A stretch of 57,552 nt of DNA from Bacillus sp. V59.32b (GTDB lineage: Bacteria; Bacillota; Bacilli; Bacillales; DSM-1321). This document shows, piece by piece, positions 8,690-18,520 of this stretch. Made by a program: the position numbers and the translations under genes. Location of the stretch: NCBI RefSeq assembly GCF_003429085.1, contig NZ_QVTC01000052.1, positions 1 to 57,552 of the forward strand, written 5' to 3'. Positions within the stretch are counted from its first letter, which is position 1. Each line of letters begins with the position of its first letter. The notes under the pieces are model-generated. The model searched no databases and was not told the DNA's origin. It worked only from the letters and a program-made list of their open reading frames with translations.

Positions 8690-8760
8690 GCAAGCGAGGA
8701 ACGTCGACTAACACTTGCAACGGTCCTGTATCGACATCGGCGCAAGATACCAGTCATATT
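8690..8760. repeat. Dispersed repeat fragment between yjbA and trpS
   Basis: GC-rich stretch with AAGCGAGGAACGTCGACTAA and CGGTCCTGTATCGACATCGG blocks. The cores resemble parts of the repeats at 40-235 and 30650-30745. It separates the convergent yjbA and trpS genes. Confidence 0.4.
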
Positions 8761-8785
8761 GAAATTGATATACTTTCTTTAATGA

Positions 8786-8813
8786 AAAAACGGGATCCGC
8801 AATGGTCCCGTTT

Positions 8814-8815
<2 letters not shown>
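8786..8815 (-). terminator. Terminator of trpS
   Basis: AAAAACGGGA and TCCCGTTTTT form a 10-bp stem. The minus strand runs into T residues just beyond the trpS stop. Confidence 0.8.
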
Positions 8816-9815
<1,000 letters not shown>

Positions 9816-9912
9816 TTAACCCTTTTTCATAATTTTATTTTTGTTAAATTTTATGGAATAAACCCATTATAACTTTAAGCCTAACTATAAGCATAAACAT
9901 TTTTCCAAGAAA

Positions 9913-10257
9913 TCATAAGTAATAGATAAATAAAGCTCCAAGTACGAATAACAACAGAATGAAGCCAACTCCGACCAAGGAGTTATAAGGGAAGGAAACC
10001 AACTCTGAAAGCGGAGTTTTTTTCTCCTTTTTCTCCCGGCTTTCGCTTGATTCCAATACAGTCCGAAAACTGTAGAAAATAGCATCAAAAAAGCCTCTTT
10101 GAACAACCATCGTGAAAAGAGAGATCATAAGCAGCCCGGCTGCGATATAAAAAGTGATGTTGATAAAATAAAGCAGCGTAATTTCTCCATGAGAGATAAA
10201 GGATATTGAAAAAACAAATCCAAGGATGATTGCAGTCCACATAAAGATTTTTTTCAT
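9913..10257 (-). CDS. Membrane protein, DUF3899-like
   Basis: 114 residues with three hydrophobic spans (about residues 5-22, 28-50 and 92-113) and a charged cytoplasmic loop (SSESREKKEKK, residues 70-80). The size, three-span plan and place between oppA and trpS fit the DUF3899 family of Bacillaceae, which has no known function. It starts with ATG behind a GAGGTC sequence and may be co-transcribed with trpS about 110 nt downstream, since no terminator is evident between them. Confidence 0.7.
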   Translation of the reverse strand: MKKIFMWTAIILGFVFSISFISHGEITLLYFINITFYIAAGLLMISLFTMVVQRGFFDAIFYSFRTVLESSESREKKEKKTPLSELVSFPYNSLVGVGFILLLFVLGALFIYYL

Positions 10258-10623
10258 GATAAGACCTCACTTGCTATTTATGTAAGAAGTAGTATATCAA
10301 AAAGGGGGAAAAAGATATATCTTGAATAACTACTAGTTATTCTAAGATAATGATTTCCTTATATTATTCACGCTAAAAGATAATATAACGAAAAACGACA
10401 AACTTTGGCAATGAATTAAACCAAACATTTTTAGTTTAATTTGCTGGTTTAAAGTGCTAAAATGTTAAGAAATATTAACGAAATGTAAAAAACAAGAGCT
10501 CGAATGTCCTATTTCCATAATTTTCGGTAAACTTTTTTGAAAAAACTTATATACAAAATTCTAAAAACTTGTATATAATAATCTTTGTAAGAATTTTTAA
10601 TAAAAAAAAGGGGTGTCTCGAAT
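10258..10623. promoter_or_regulatory. oppA upstream region with inverted repeat over the -10
   Basis: This 366-nt gap is AT-rich. A TATAAT lies at 10574-10579. TTATATAC (10547-10554) and GTATATAA (10571-10578) form an 8-bp inverted repeat with 16 nt between arms, and the right arm covers the -10, so a regulator bound there could block initiation. TTGAAA at 10537-10542 is too far upstream to be the matching -35. No coding potential is seen on the + strand. Confidence 0.5.
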
Positions 10624-12330
10624 TTGAAAAAGTCAAAATTTTCTTTGCTTTTGATTCTTACACTTGTTTTCAGTTTAATCTTAGCTGCATGTAGCGGTGG
10701 AGATAACGAAACAGGTGGCGAGAATGACGGAGGCAAAGACGATGGCAAAGCTAAAGTTGCAGCTACTCAGGAATTGAAGATTCTTGATTCTTCAGAAATT
10801 CCAACAATGGACACAGCATTGGCTGAAGGTTCAACAAGCTTTGACTATATCAATAACGTAGGTGAAGGCTTATACCGTCTGGACTTGAAAAATAAGCCGG
10901 TTCCAGCAATGGCTGAAGGTGAGCCTGAAATGAATGAAGACAAAACTGTCTTTACTTTCAAGCTTAGAGATGCTAAATGGTCAAACGGAGATCCTGTTAC
11001 TGCTCATGATTTCGTATTTGCATGGCAGAGAGCGATCGACCCTAAGACTGCTTCTTCATACGGACCGTACATGATGGGCGGAAAGATCAAAGGCGCTCAA
11101 GAAATCACGGATGCTGCAGCGGCTAAAAAGTCTTACGACGTTAAGTCATTAGGCGTAGTAGCTAAAGATGACAAGACATTGGAAGTTACTTTAGATAAGC
11201 CTATCCCATATTGGGAAGATTTATTTGCTTTCCCGACTTTCTACCCACAACAAGAGAAGTTTGTAACTGAAAAAGGGAAAGATTATGCAAGCAATAAGGA
11301 CAACTTATTATACAATGGACCATTTGTAATGACTAAATGGGATGGACCTACTGGTACTGAGTGGGTTCTTGAAAAGAACGACAACTATTGGGACAAAGAT
11401 AACGTAAAACTTACAAAACTTACTTTTAACGTAGTTAAAGACTCTAATGCTCAAGCTACTGCTTTCGAAGCTGGTGAGGTAGATAGAACATGGAAGCTTT
11501 CTTCTGACCTTGTACCTCAATACGAAGGCGATGAGCGCTTGGTTAATGAATTAGAAAAAACGACTTTTTGGTTGAAAATGAACCAGAAAAATAATGAGGC
11601 ACTACAGAATGTAAACATCCGCCGTGCAATCGCACAAGGATTTAACAAAGAAGATTTCGTTAACAGCATTCTAAACAATGGTTCACTTGTAGCTAACGGT
11701 CAAATGCCTAAGGATTTCGTAACGGATCCTGCAAGCGGCAAAGACTGGCGTGAAGTGAACGGTGACTTAATCAAGTTCGACGCAGAAGCTGCTAAAGAAT
11801 CTTGGGAAAAAGGCTTGAAAGAAATTGGCAAAAAAGAACTTACTATTCGTTACCTTGGTGGGGACACAGAAACTGCTAAGAAAACGTCTGAGTACATGAA
11901 AAACCAATTGGAAACCAACCTTCCAGGTTTGACAATAAAAGTTGAAAATGTTCCGTTCGCAGTTCGTCTTGAGCGCGATAATAGTCAAGATTATGATCTC
12001 CAGGAAGCTGGATGGGGCCCGGATTACCGTGACCCAATGTCCTTCTCTGACTTGTTCGTAACTGGCGGAGGAAGCAACAGAATGGATTATTCCAATAAGG
12101 AATATGATGCGTTGATCAAAAAGGCTCGTACTGAACTTGGTGACCAACCCGAAGAATACTACAAGACATTGTTAGAGGCTGAAAAAATCCTTATCGAGGA
12201 AGATGTTGCGGTCGCACCGATCTATCAGCGTAACTCTGCAACGCTTACAGCAACAAAGATTAAGGACATCGCGGCTTACGATTACGGTCCAGACTATTCT
12301 TACAAATGGGCTTATGTAGTCGAAGAATAA
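10624..12330 (+). CDS. oppA: Oligopeptide ABC transporter substrate-binding lipoprotein OppA
   Basis: 568 residues with a TTG start behind AAAGGGGTG. A lipoprotein signal ends in LAAC (Cys23), followed by a Gly/Asp/Glu-rich linker (residues 24-45). The body is a family 5 solute-binding protein (LYRLDLKNKPVPAMAEGEPE; FTFKLRDAKWSNGDPVTAHDF; ETGWGPDYRDP-like segment QEAGWGPDYRDPMSF). It captures extracellular oligopeptides for the OppBCDF importer. In Bacillus this also serves uptake of Phr signalling peptides, linking it to competence and sporulation. A strong terminator between oppA and oppB probably makes oppA the most abundant part of the transcript. Confidence 0.96.
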   Translation: MKKSKFSLLLILTLVFSLILAACSGGDNETGGENDGGKDDGKAKVAATQELKILDSSEIPTMDTALAEGSTSFDYINNVGEGLYRLDLKNKPVPAMAEGEPEMNEDKTVFTFKLRDAKWSNGDPVTAHDFVFAWQRAIDPKTASSYGPYMMGGKIKGAQEITDAAAAKKSYDVKSLGVVAKDDKTLEVTLDKPIPYWEDLFAFPTFYPQQEKFVTEKGKDYASNKDNLLYNGPFVMTKWDGPTGTEWVLEKNDNYWDKDNVKLTKLTFNVVKDSNAQATAFEAGEVDRTWKLSSDLVPQYEGDERLVNELEKTTFWLKMNQKNNEALQNVNIRRAIAQGFNKEDFVNSILNNGSLVANGQMPKDFVTDPASGKDWREVNGDLIKFDAEAAKESWEKGLKEIGKKELTIRYLGGDTETAKKTSEYMKNQLETNLPGLTIKVENVPFAVRLERDNSQDYDLQEAGWGPDYRDPMSFSDLFVTGGGSNRMDYSNKEYDALIKKARTELGDQPEEYYKTLLEAEKILIEEDVAVAPIYQRNSATLTATKIKDIAAYDYGPDYSYKWAYVVEE

Positions 12331-12380
12331 AAAATAATGGCAGATTTTCGTTTCTAAATATATAATATTTTAGAAGTTGA

Positions 12381-12415
12381 AAAGAGAGTATATTTCATAG
12401 ATATACTCTCTTTTT
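12381..12415 (+). terminator. Attenuating terminator between oppA and oppB
   Basis: A perfect 13-bp stem (AAAGAGAGTATAT with its complement, 7-nt loop) runs into TTTTT. Its position suggests partial readthrough, giving more binding protein than permease. Confidence 0.9.
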
Positions 12416-12480
12416 CCCTGTAGTAGAATTATTCGGACTAAAGGGAAAATTAAAATTTTTCGCAATAGGAGGTGCACAAA

Positions 12481-13410
12481 ATGGCTAAATACATGGCTAA
12501 ACGGGTTTTATATATGATCATTACATTGTTTATCATCGCTTCTGCAACTTTCTTTCTGATGAAGCTCATCCCAGGATCCCCATTTGCCAATGCTAATAAA
12601 TTAACCCCTGCACAGCTGGAAATCATGAACGAAAATTACGGCCTTAATCAGCCAGTGCCGGTTCAATATGCCAAATACATGGGTAATCTCGTGCAAGGGG
12701 ATCTCGGTATTGCCTTCCAATTTGGGAATACCCCAGTTAGTGATTTGCTTGTCAGCAGATTAGGACCTTCCTTGCAGCTTGGTTTGCAAGCTATGATCTT
12801 AGGTGCAATTGTAGGAATATTATTAGGAGTCATAGCGGCTTTAAAGCAGAATACATGGATTGATTACGGAGCCACATTCGTAGCCGTAATCGGGAAAGCC
12901 ATCCCTAGCTTCGTTTTTGCCGGTTTGCTACAATATTTCATTGCCTTTAAATTAGGCTGGTTTCCGGTTATTTTCTGGAAGGGACCGGAATATACCGTAC
13001 TTCCAACAATCGCCCTTTCGATGTTTTCACTTGCAACATCAGCCCGATTTATGAGGACTGAAATGATTGAAATATTAAGTTCGGATTATATTACGCTGGC
13101 AAAAGCAAAAGGTGCAAGCTTTTTTGAAATTGCTTTTAAGCATGCGTTACGAAATGCTTTGATACCAGTTATAACAGTGCTTGGACCTTTAACGGCTGCA
13201 TTGATGACCGGGTCTTTAGTTGTAGAAGAGATTTTCGGTATCCCTGGAATTGGGGAACAAATGGTTAAGTCAATTGCGGTTAATGATTATAATGTTATTA
13301 TGGGTACCAATCTGGTATATGCTACTTTATTTGTTGTAATCGTTTTGATTGTGGACATATTGTATGGTGTCATTGATCCACGAATTCGAGTTGTGGGAGG
13401 GAAGAAATAA
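12481..13410 (+). CDS. oppB: Oligopeptide ABC transporter permease OppB
   Basis: 309 residues and about six membrane spans (first at residues 8-27). The EAA loop typical of binding-protein-dependent permeases is visible as LAKAKGASFFEIAFKHALRN (about residues 208-227). The upstream GTG at 12472 is part of AGGAGGTG, so the ATG at 12481 is the start. It forms the membrane channel with OppC, and its stop codon overlaps the start of oppC (TAATG), indicating translational coupling. Confidence 0.95.
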   Translation: MAKYMAKRVLYMIITLFIIASATFFLMKLIPGSPFANANKLTPAQLEIMNENYGLNQPVPVQYAKYMGNLVQGDLGIAFQFGNTPVSDLLVSRLGPSLQLGLQAMILGAIVGILLGVIAALKQNTWIDYGATFVAVIGKAIPSFVFAGLLQYFIAFKLGWFPVIFWKGPEYTVLPTIALSMFSLATSARFMRTEMIEILSSDYITLAKAKGASFFEIAFKHALRNALIPVITVLGPLTAALMTGSLVVEEIFGIPGIGEQMVKSIAVNDYNVIMGTNLVYATLFVVIVLIVDILYGVIDPRIRVVGGKK

Positions 13411-14444
13411 TGGCACAACTTAATGAAAAAATATCTCCTGAAAAATTCAAGCCGGCCATTATTGATTCCGCGAAGAGTGAAGAAATTAACAAGCCTAGCT
13501 TAAGTTTCTGGAAAGATTCTTGGTTGCGCGTCCGTAAAAATAAAGCTGCGGTAGCCAGCATGGTGATTATGATATTAATGATCATAATGGCATTTCTCGG
13601 CCCGGCTATCAGCGGCAAGGATGGTGCTGATCAAGAGGTTTCGCTAAATAATCTTCCGCCAAAAATCAAGGCACTGGAAAACGTTAGCTGGCTGCCTTTT
13701 GACGGAATGAAAACATTAAATAACGGTAAAGTAATCGATGCCTATGAACAAAAAAATGTTCCGGATGATTTATATTTTTGGTTTGGCACCGACGCACTGG
13801 GACGGGATTTATTTACCCGTGTCTGGGAAGGTACACAGGTTTCTTTAACCATCGCTTTACTGGCGGCTTTAATAGATTTGGTAATAGGGGTCGCTTATGG
13901 TGCAATCTCCGGATACTACGGCGGACGTACTGATAATGTCATGCAGCGGATTGCCGAGGTGTTAATGGGAATACCGAGCCTGGTTATCGTGATCCTCATG
14001 ATTCTTGTTCTGGAACCGGGTATCGTTTCAATTGCTGTTGCCATGAGTGTTACCGGCTGGGTAACAATGTCGCGTGTAGTCCGCGGACAGGTTTTAAAAT
14101 TGAAAGAACAGGAATTTGTACTCGCATCCCGAACATTGGGGAATTCCCATGCAAAAATCATTACTAAACATTTATTACCCAACCTGGCGGGTGTAATAAT
14201 CATAAATACGATGTTTTCGATTCCGAATGCGATATTTTTTGAAGCATTTCTAAGCTTTATCGGATTAGGGCTTCAGCCGCCGGATGCTTCTCTTGGTACA
14301 CTTATTGATGACGGGTTCAAAGTATTGCGCCTGCATCCGCACGAAATGATCATTCCTGCGATCGTGATCAGTATTATCATGGTATCATTCAATATGCTTG
14401 CTGATGGATTAAGGGATGCCCTCGATCCAAAAATGCGAGATTAA
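13410..14444 (+). CDS. oppC: Oligopeptide ABC transporter permease OppC
   Basis: 344 residues. A cytoplasmic N-terminal tail of about 40 residues is followed by a first span (MVIMILMIIMAFLGPAI), a long external loop containing DALGRDLFTR, and the core permease domain with the EAA loop VLASRTLGNSHAKIITKHLL. It has the usual GLQPPDASLGTLI segment and LRDALDPKMRD end of OppC/DppC proteins. It overlaps oppB by one base and is followed 17 nt later by oppD. Confidence 0.95.
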   Translation: MAQLNEKISPEKFKPAIIDSAKSEEINKPSLSFWKDSWLRVRKNKAAVASMVIMILMIIMAFLGPAISGKDGADQEVSLNNLPPKIKALENVSWLPFDGMKTLNNGKVIDAYEQKNVPDDLYFWFGTDALGRDLFTRVWEGTQVSLTIALLAALIDLVIGVAYGAISGYYGGRTDNVMQRIAEVLMGIPSLVIVILMILVLEPGIVSIAVAMSVTGWVTMSRVVRGQVLKLKEQEFVLASRTLGNSHAKIITKHLLPNLAGVIIINTMFSIPNAIFFEAFLSFIGLGLQPPDASLGTLIDDGFKVLRLHPHEMIIPAIVISIIMVSFNMLADGLRDALDPKMRD

Positions 14445-14461
14445 GAGGTAGGTGAAGATAA

Positions 14462-15505
14462 TTGGAGAATATATTACAAGTTAAGGACTTAAATATCTCC
14501 TTTCACACTTTTGGTGGGGAAGTTCAAGCAATACGCGGTGTGGACTTTGAACTGAAAAAAGGAGAAACGTTAGCGATCGTTGGTGAATCGGGTTCTGGTA
14601 AATCAGTAACAACCAAGTCGATTATGAGGCTTTTGCCTCCTGGAAATTCAGAAATTAAAAATGGCGAGATTTTATTTGATGGAAAAGACCTCACAAATCT
14701 ATCTGACAGACAGATGCAAAAAATTCGCGGCAAAGACATTTCGATGATATTCCAGGATCCTATGACATCCTTGAATCCTACTATTAAAATAGGAAAACAA
14801 ATCATGGAGCCGATCATTAAGCATCAAAATGCAAGCAAAGCAGCCGCAAAGGAAAGAGCAATGGACTTGCTACGCCTCGTAGGAATTCCGCAGCCTGAAA
14901 GTCGCTTTGAGCAATATCCGCACCAGTTTTCCGGCGGGATGAGACAAAGGGTTGTTATTGCGATTGCATTGGCTTGTAATCCGAAAATATTGATTGCAGA
15001 CGAGCCGACGACGGCACTTGATGTAACCATCCAGGCACAAATTTTGGAATTGATGAAGGATTTACAGAAAAAGATTGATACATCCATCATCTTCATTACC
15101 CATGACCTTGGAGTTGTGGCGAATGTTGCTGATCGAGTTGCCGTGATGTATGGCGGGAAAATCGTTGAAGTCGGTACGGTTGATGAAGTATTCTACAATC
15201 CTAAGCATCCTTATACATGGGGATTGATCAGTTCTATGCCAAGCCTGGACTCAAAGGATGAAGAACTTTACGCGATTCCAGGAACGCCTCCAAACTTGCT
15301 TAATCCTCCAAAAGGTGATGCATTTGCTCCGCGAAATGAATACGCGATGCAAATTGATTTAGAGGAACAGCCTCCGATGTTCAAGGTTTCAGACACCCAT
15401 TATGCAGCAACGTGGCTTTTGCATCCGGACGCCCCGAAGGTTGAACCGCCTGAAGCTGTTAAGAGACGGATGAAGAAGTTCCTTGCAGATCAGGAGGGAA
15501 TATGA
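14462..15505 (+). CDS. oppD: Oligopeptide ABC transporter ATPase OppD
   Basis: 347 residues with a TTG start. ABC motifs: Walker A GESGSGKS (about residues 42-49), signature FSGGMRQR, Walker B ILIADEP, and a switch His in ITHDLG. The C-terminal extension with NLLNPPKGDAF is the oligopeptide/dipeptide-specific region. The expected cysteines of the C-terminal Fe-S-like motif seen in many OppD proteins are absent here (PPKGDAFAPRNEYA). It hydrolyses ATP with OppF to power import. Its TGA stop overlaps the oppF ATG (ATGA). Confidence 0.95.
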   Translation: MENILQVKDLNISFHTFGGEVQAIRGVDFELKKGETLAIVGESGSGKSVTTKSIMRLLPPGNSEIKNGEILFDGKDLTNLSDRQMQKIRGKDISMIFQDPMTSLNPTIKIGKQIMEPIIKHQNASKAAAKERAMDLLRLVGIPQPESRFEQYPHQFSGGMRQRVVIAIALACNPKILIADEPTTALDVTIQAQILELMKDLQKKIDTSIIFITHDLGVVANVADRVAVMYGGKIVEVGTVDEVFYNPKHPYTWGLISSMPSLDSKDEELYAIPGTPPNLLNPPKGDAFAPRNEYAMQIDLEEQPPMFKVSDTHYAATWLLHPDAPKVEPPEAVKRRMKKFLADQEGI

Positions 15506-16446
15506 TGGAACAACGTGAAAAATTAGTAGAAATACGGAATTTAAAACAGTATTTTAATGTTGGCAAACCAAACATGGTTAAGGCTGTTGACGATATTTCT
15601 TTTGATATTTATAAAGGAGAAACACTCGGTCTTGTTGGTGAGTCCGGCTGCGGAAAGTCCACCACCGGACGAACGATCATTCGTCTTTATGATGCTACAG
15701 ATGGTGAAGTCATTTTTGACGGCGTCGATGTGCATGGAAAGAAATCGAAAAAAGAGCTGAAGGCTTTCAACCGTAATATGCAAATGATTTTTCAGGATCC
15801 GTCGGCTTCTTTGAATTCGCGAATGAAGGTGTCTGATATCATCGCTGAAGGCATTGACATTCACGGTCTCGCTAAAACAAAAGAAGAACGGATGGAGATG
15901 GTCTACGACTTATTGGAAACAGTAGGTTTAAACCGTGAGCATGCGAACCGGTATCCGCATGAATTTTCCGGTGGCCAGCGCCAGCGTATTGGAATTGCGC
16001 GTGCATTGGCCGTTCAGCCAGAATTCATCATTGCTGACGAGCCCATTTCTGCTTTGGATGTATCCATCCAGGCACAGGTAGTCAATTTGATGAGAAACCT
16101 TCAAAAGGAAAAAGGACTAACATACTTGTTCATCGCCCATGATTTGTCGATGGTTAAGTATATCAGCGACCGGATCGGGGTTATGTATTTTGGTAAACTT
16201 GTAGAGCTGGCCCCGAGCGACGAGCTGTATAAAAATCCTATACATCCTTACACTCAATCACTGTTATCAGCCATTCCACTTCCGGATCCGGAAAGTGAAA
16301 GGACAAGAAAGCGGAAGGTATACAATCCCAATATTCATGATTATGCGGAAGGTGAAGATGTTAGAATGCGTGAAGTGAAGCCGGGGCATTTCGTATATTG
16401 TTCAGAAAAGGAATTTCAACAATACCAGGCAATACATGCTAATTAA
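15502..16446 (+). CDS. oppF: Oligopeptide ABC transporter ATPase OppF
   Basis: 314 residues. ABC motifs: Walker A GESGCGKS (about residues 45-52), signature FSGGQRQR, Walker B FIIADEP and IAHDLS. The C-terminal oligopeptide region (PLPDPESERTRKRKVYNP) is characteristic of OppF. AGGAGGG precedes two tandem ATGs at 15502 and 15505, and the first overlaps the oppD stop. Last gene of the operon, followed by a hairpin terminator. Confidence 0.95.
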   Translation: MMEQREKLVEIRNLKQYFNVGKPNMVKAVDDISFDIYKGETLGLVGESGCGKSTTGRTIIRLYDATDGEVIFDGVDVHGKKSKKELKAFNRNMQMIFQDPSASLNSRMKVSDIIAEGIDIHGLAKTKEERMEMVYDLLETVGLNREHANRYPHEFSGGQRQRIGIARALAVQPEFIIADEPISALDVSIQAQVVNLMRNLQKEKGLTYLFIAHDLSMVKYISDRIGVMYFGKLVELAPSDELYKNPIHPYTQSLLSAIPLPDPESERTRKRKVYNPNIHDYAEGEDVRMREVKPGHFVYCSEKEFQQYQAIHAN

Positions 16447-16451
16447 CTAAT

Positions 16452-16480
16452 AACGACCTCTTATAGGGGTCGTTTTTTTA
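16452..16480 (+). terminator. Terminator of the opp operon
   Basis: AACGACC pairs with GGTCGTT and is followed by a run of seven T residues, 6 nt beyond the oppF stop. Confidence 0.85.
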
Positions 16481-16534
16481 TTGTTTAGGAAATTATAAAT
16501 TGATTTTTTGTGTGGATAACTAATTTAGATGATC

Positions 16535-16690
16535 TATATCCAGCTCCAGCGCCTAGCCCCTCTCTGGTCTAGCCAATCATCCGATGGGGGCCCACAGGAC
16601 GTGGGTCAGAACGACGAAGACATAACGATGTGGCGGTATTAGTCGTTCTTCCTTACGTACAAGGCGCTTGCTCTTTTGTTCTGCCAACAC
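16535..16690. repeat. Dispersed Bacillaceae intergenic repeat
   Basis: Begins with a CCAGCTCCAGCGCCTAGCCC block and ends with AAGGCGCTTGCTCTTTTGTT. This pair of end sequences recurs in many Bacillaceae genomes as I recall them. The middle carries CCCACAGGACGTGGG and TTAGTCGTTCTTCCTTA, the latter nearly identical to 30705-30722. No open frame. It fills most of the 387-nt gap between oppF and the next gene; the rest is plain AT-rich sequence. Confidence 0.65.
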
Positions 16691-16867
16691 ATAGATGTCC
16701 AAAGCCGTCTTGAGTTTTTTAAAACAAAATAGGAGTAAAACCTTTGATACGTGGTAAAGGGTGAATGATTGGCTATTACTAAGTGTTTCCTCAAAAAATA
16801 GCCTCCTTCTTATCGCCCGCTAGATTATAATAGATGATGGGACTACAAGTTTGAGAGGAGCGGCAAC

Positions 16868-18073
16868 ATGAATGTATTCAAGAAGTGGGCAATAACCGGC
16901 ATTGCTATAGCAAGTGTATTTCCAGCATACGGATATTCGGTTCAAGCAGAGGAAACAAATACCGCTACAGAACATCATAAGTATCAAGTGGCACTATCAA
17001 CAAAAAATATACCAGAGGGGATCCCGAGATTTGTCTATGATTCCGGTTTGACGTTTACATATCCGGATGCGGTACGCGGTATATATGTTACAGGACATTC
17101 AGCGGGAGGCGAAAATTTTAATAGACTTGTGCAATTGCTTGATAAGACCGATTTAAATTCTATGGTCATTGATATAAAGGATGACTGGGGAAATGTAACC
17201 TACCGGCCGGAAGATCCAAATTCTCCATATGCGGGAATTGGTAAGAACTACATAAAAAAGCCAGTTGAAATGCTTAAAGAACTGGAAAAGAAAGAAATCT
17301 ACCCAATCGCGAGGATTGTTGTTTTTAAGGATTCCCTGTTACCGAAGGAAAGGCCTGAACTTTCTTATATGGACGGCAATGCAGTCTGGAAAAATGGAAG
17401 AGACGAGTCTTTCGTTAATCCATTTTTGAAGGAAGTATGGGATTATAATGTTGGAATAGCAATTGAGGCAGCAAAAATGGGTTTTCAGGAAATTCAATTC
17501 GACTATGTCCGCTTCCCCGAAGGTTTTGAAAAGCGGGATAGCACCCTGAAATATAGCATGGGTGAGTATGAGGACCTGAAGATGGACAATACCCAAAAAA
17601 GGGTACAAGCTGTGACGGACTTTGTCGCCTATGCACGTGAGAAATTACAGCCATACGGAGTAAAAGTGTCAGTAGACATTTTTGGGTATTCGGCAACTCT
17701 TCCGGAAGCACCGGGAATCGGGCAAAACTTTTCAAAAATATCCGAAAATGTGGATGTCATCTCTTCCATGATATATCCAAGCCATTGGACATCATATTTC
17801 GGCATTGCAAAACCTGACCTTGAACCATATAAAGTGGTTGCTGAATATGCAAAATTGGAGAATCAAAAATTGACTGAGCTAAAAACTCCCCCTATATCCA
17901 GACCGTGGCTGCAGGATTTCACTGCTTCCTACTTAGGTTCTGGAAATTACAAAAAATATGGAAAGGCTGAAGTCGAAGCTCAAATAAAAGCGTTGAAAGA
18001 TAATGGAATCAATGAATATCTGCTTTGGAATGCAGGCAACCATTACACGCAGAATGTAGACTTTACGCCGTAG
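16868..18073 (+). CDS. Secreted glycosidase-like protein (DUF4015)
   Basis: 401 residues. An N-terminal signal peptide (MNVFKKWAITGIAIASVFPA, likely cleavage after VQA near residue 27) indicates export. The rest is the putative glycoside hydrolase domain DUF4015: RGIYVTGHSAGG (about residue 69), VIDIKDDWGNVTY, the strand-end acidic motif EIQFDYVRFPEG, and SSMIYPSHW. The paired acidic residues in DIKDD and FDYVRFPE suit a TIM-barrel hydrolase acting on an extracellular or cell-wall glycan. The substrate cannot be read from sequence. GAGAGGAG precedes the ATG, and it stands as a single transcription unit. Confidence 0.8.
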   Translation: MNVFKKWAITGIAIASVFPAYGYSVQAEETNTATEHHKYQVALSTKNIPEGIPRFVYDSGLTFTYPDAVRGIYVTGHSAGGENFNRLVQLLDKTDLNSMVIDIKDDWGNVTYRPEDPNSPYAGIGKNYIKKPVEMLKELEKKEIYPIARIVVFKDSLLPKERPELSYMDGNAVWKNGRDESFVNPFLKEVWDYNVGIAIEAAKMGFQEIQFDYVRFPEGFEKRDSTLKYSMGEYEDLKMDNTQKRVQAVTDFVAYAREKLQPYGVKVSVDIFGYSATLPEAPGIGQNFSKISENVDVISSMIYPSHWTSYFGIAKPDLEPYKVVAEYAKLENQKLTELKTPPISRPWLQDFTASYLGSGNYKKYGKAEVEAQIKALKDNGINEYLLWNAGNHYTQNVDFTP

Positions 18074-18089
18074 TATTCACCTAAAAAAA

Positions 18090-18145
18090 GGTACCCTATT
18101 TTTTTAGGCGATGCTCTAACAACATCGTCTAAAAATAGGGTATCC
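18090..18145. terminator. Long bidirectional terminator hairpin
   Basis: The two arms, beginning GGTACCCTATTTTTTTAGG and ending AAAATAGGGTATCC, form an imperfect stem of about 22 bp around a short loop. It lies between two convergent genes. Confidence 0.8.
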
Positions 18146-18196
18146 AATTTCGATTTGGTTGACTTTTCACTCAGATGATGTAAACTGCACAGTATG

Positions 18197-18385
18197 TTAT
18201 TTTTTCTTTTTTCCGCCAACGTTTTTCCATCCTGATTGAATTCCAGCCGAATGGTCTGAAATATCAGAATGACGTTTCCCACCAAATAATTTTTCTCCGA
18301 TGCCGTTCGTTAACACACCGTTTATTGCTGTAATACTGATGATGAGGACAGCAACCACTGTTAAATCGAATATATAACCGGCCAT
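18197..18385 (-). CDS. 62-residue single-span membrane protein
   Basis: Starts at an ATG 5 nt behind GGGAGG; the longer open frame upstream has no ribosome binding site. Residues 6-24 are a hydrophobic segment (FDLTVVAVLIISITAIN), followed by a Gly-rich stretch (NGIGEKLFGGK) and a basic tail ending in four Lys. It probably has the N-terminus outside and the charged tail in the cytoplasm. I do not recognise a family name. It is convergent with the DUF4015 gene and divergent from yjbC. Confidence 0.7.
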   Translation of the reverse strand: MAGYIFDLTVVAVLIISITAINGVLTNGIGEKLFGGKRHSDISDHSAGIQSGWKNVGGKKKK

Positions 18386-18520
18386 GGTAACCTCCCAATA
18401 CGCTGTAGCCCTTGCACCTACAAGCGAATTTTTCATCCTTATCTGTATTTTAATTGATATGCAGCCGCTTTTAAAGTGAAATTTTTCCTTTTGGCCGGGT
18501 ACAACGAGAGGAGCCCTATT

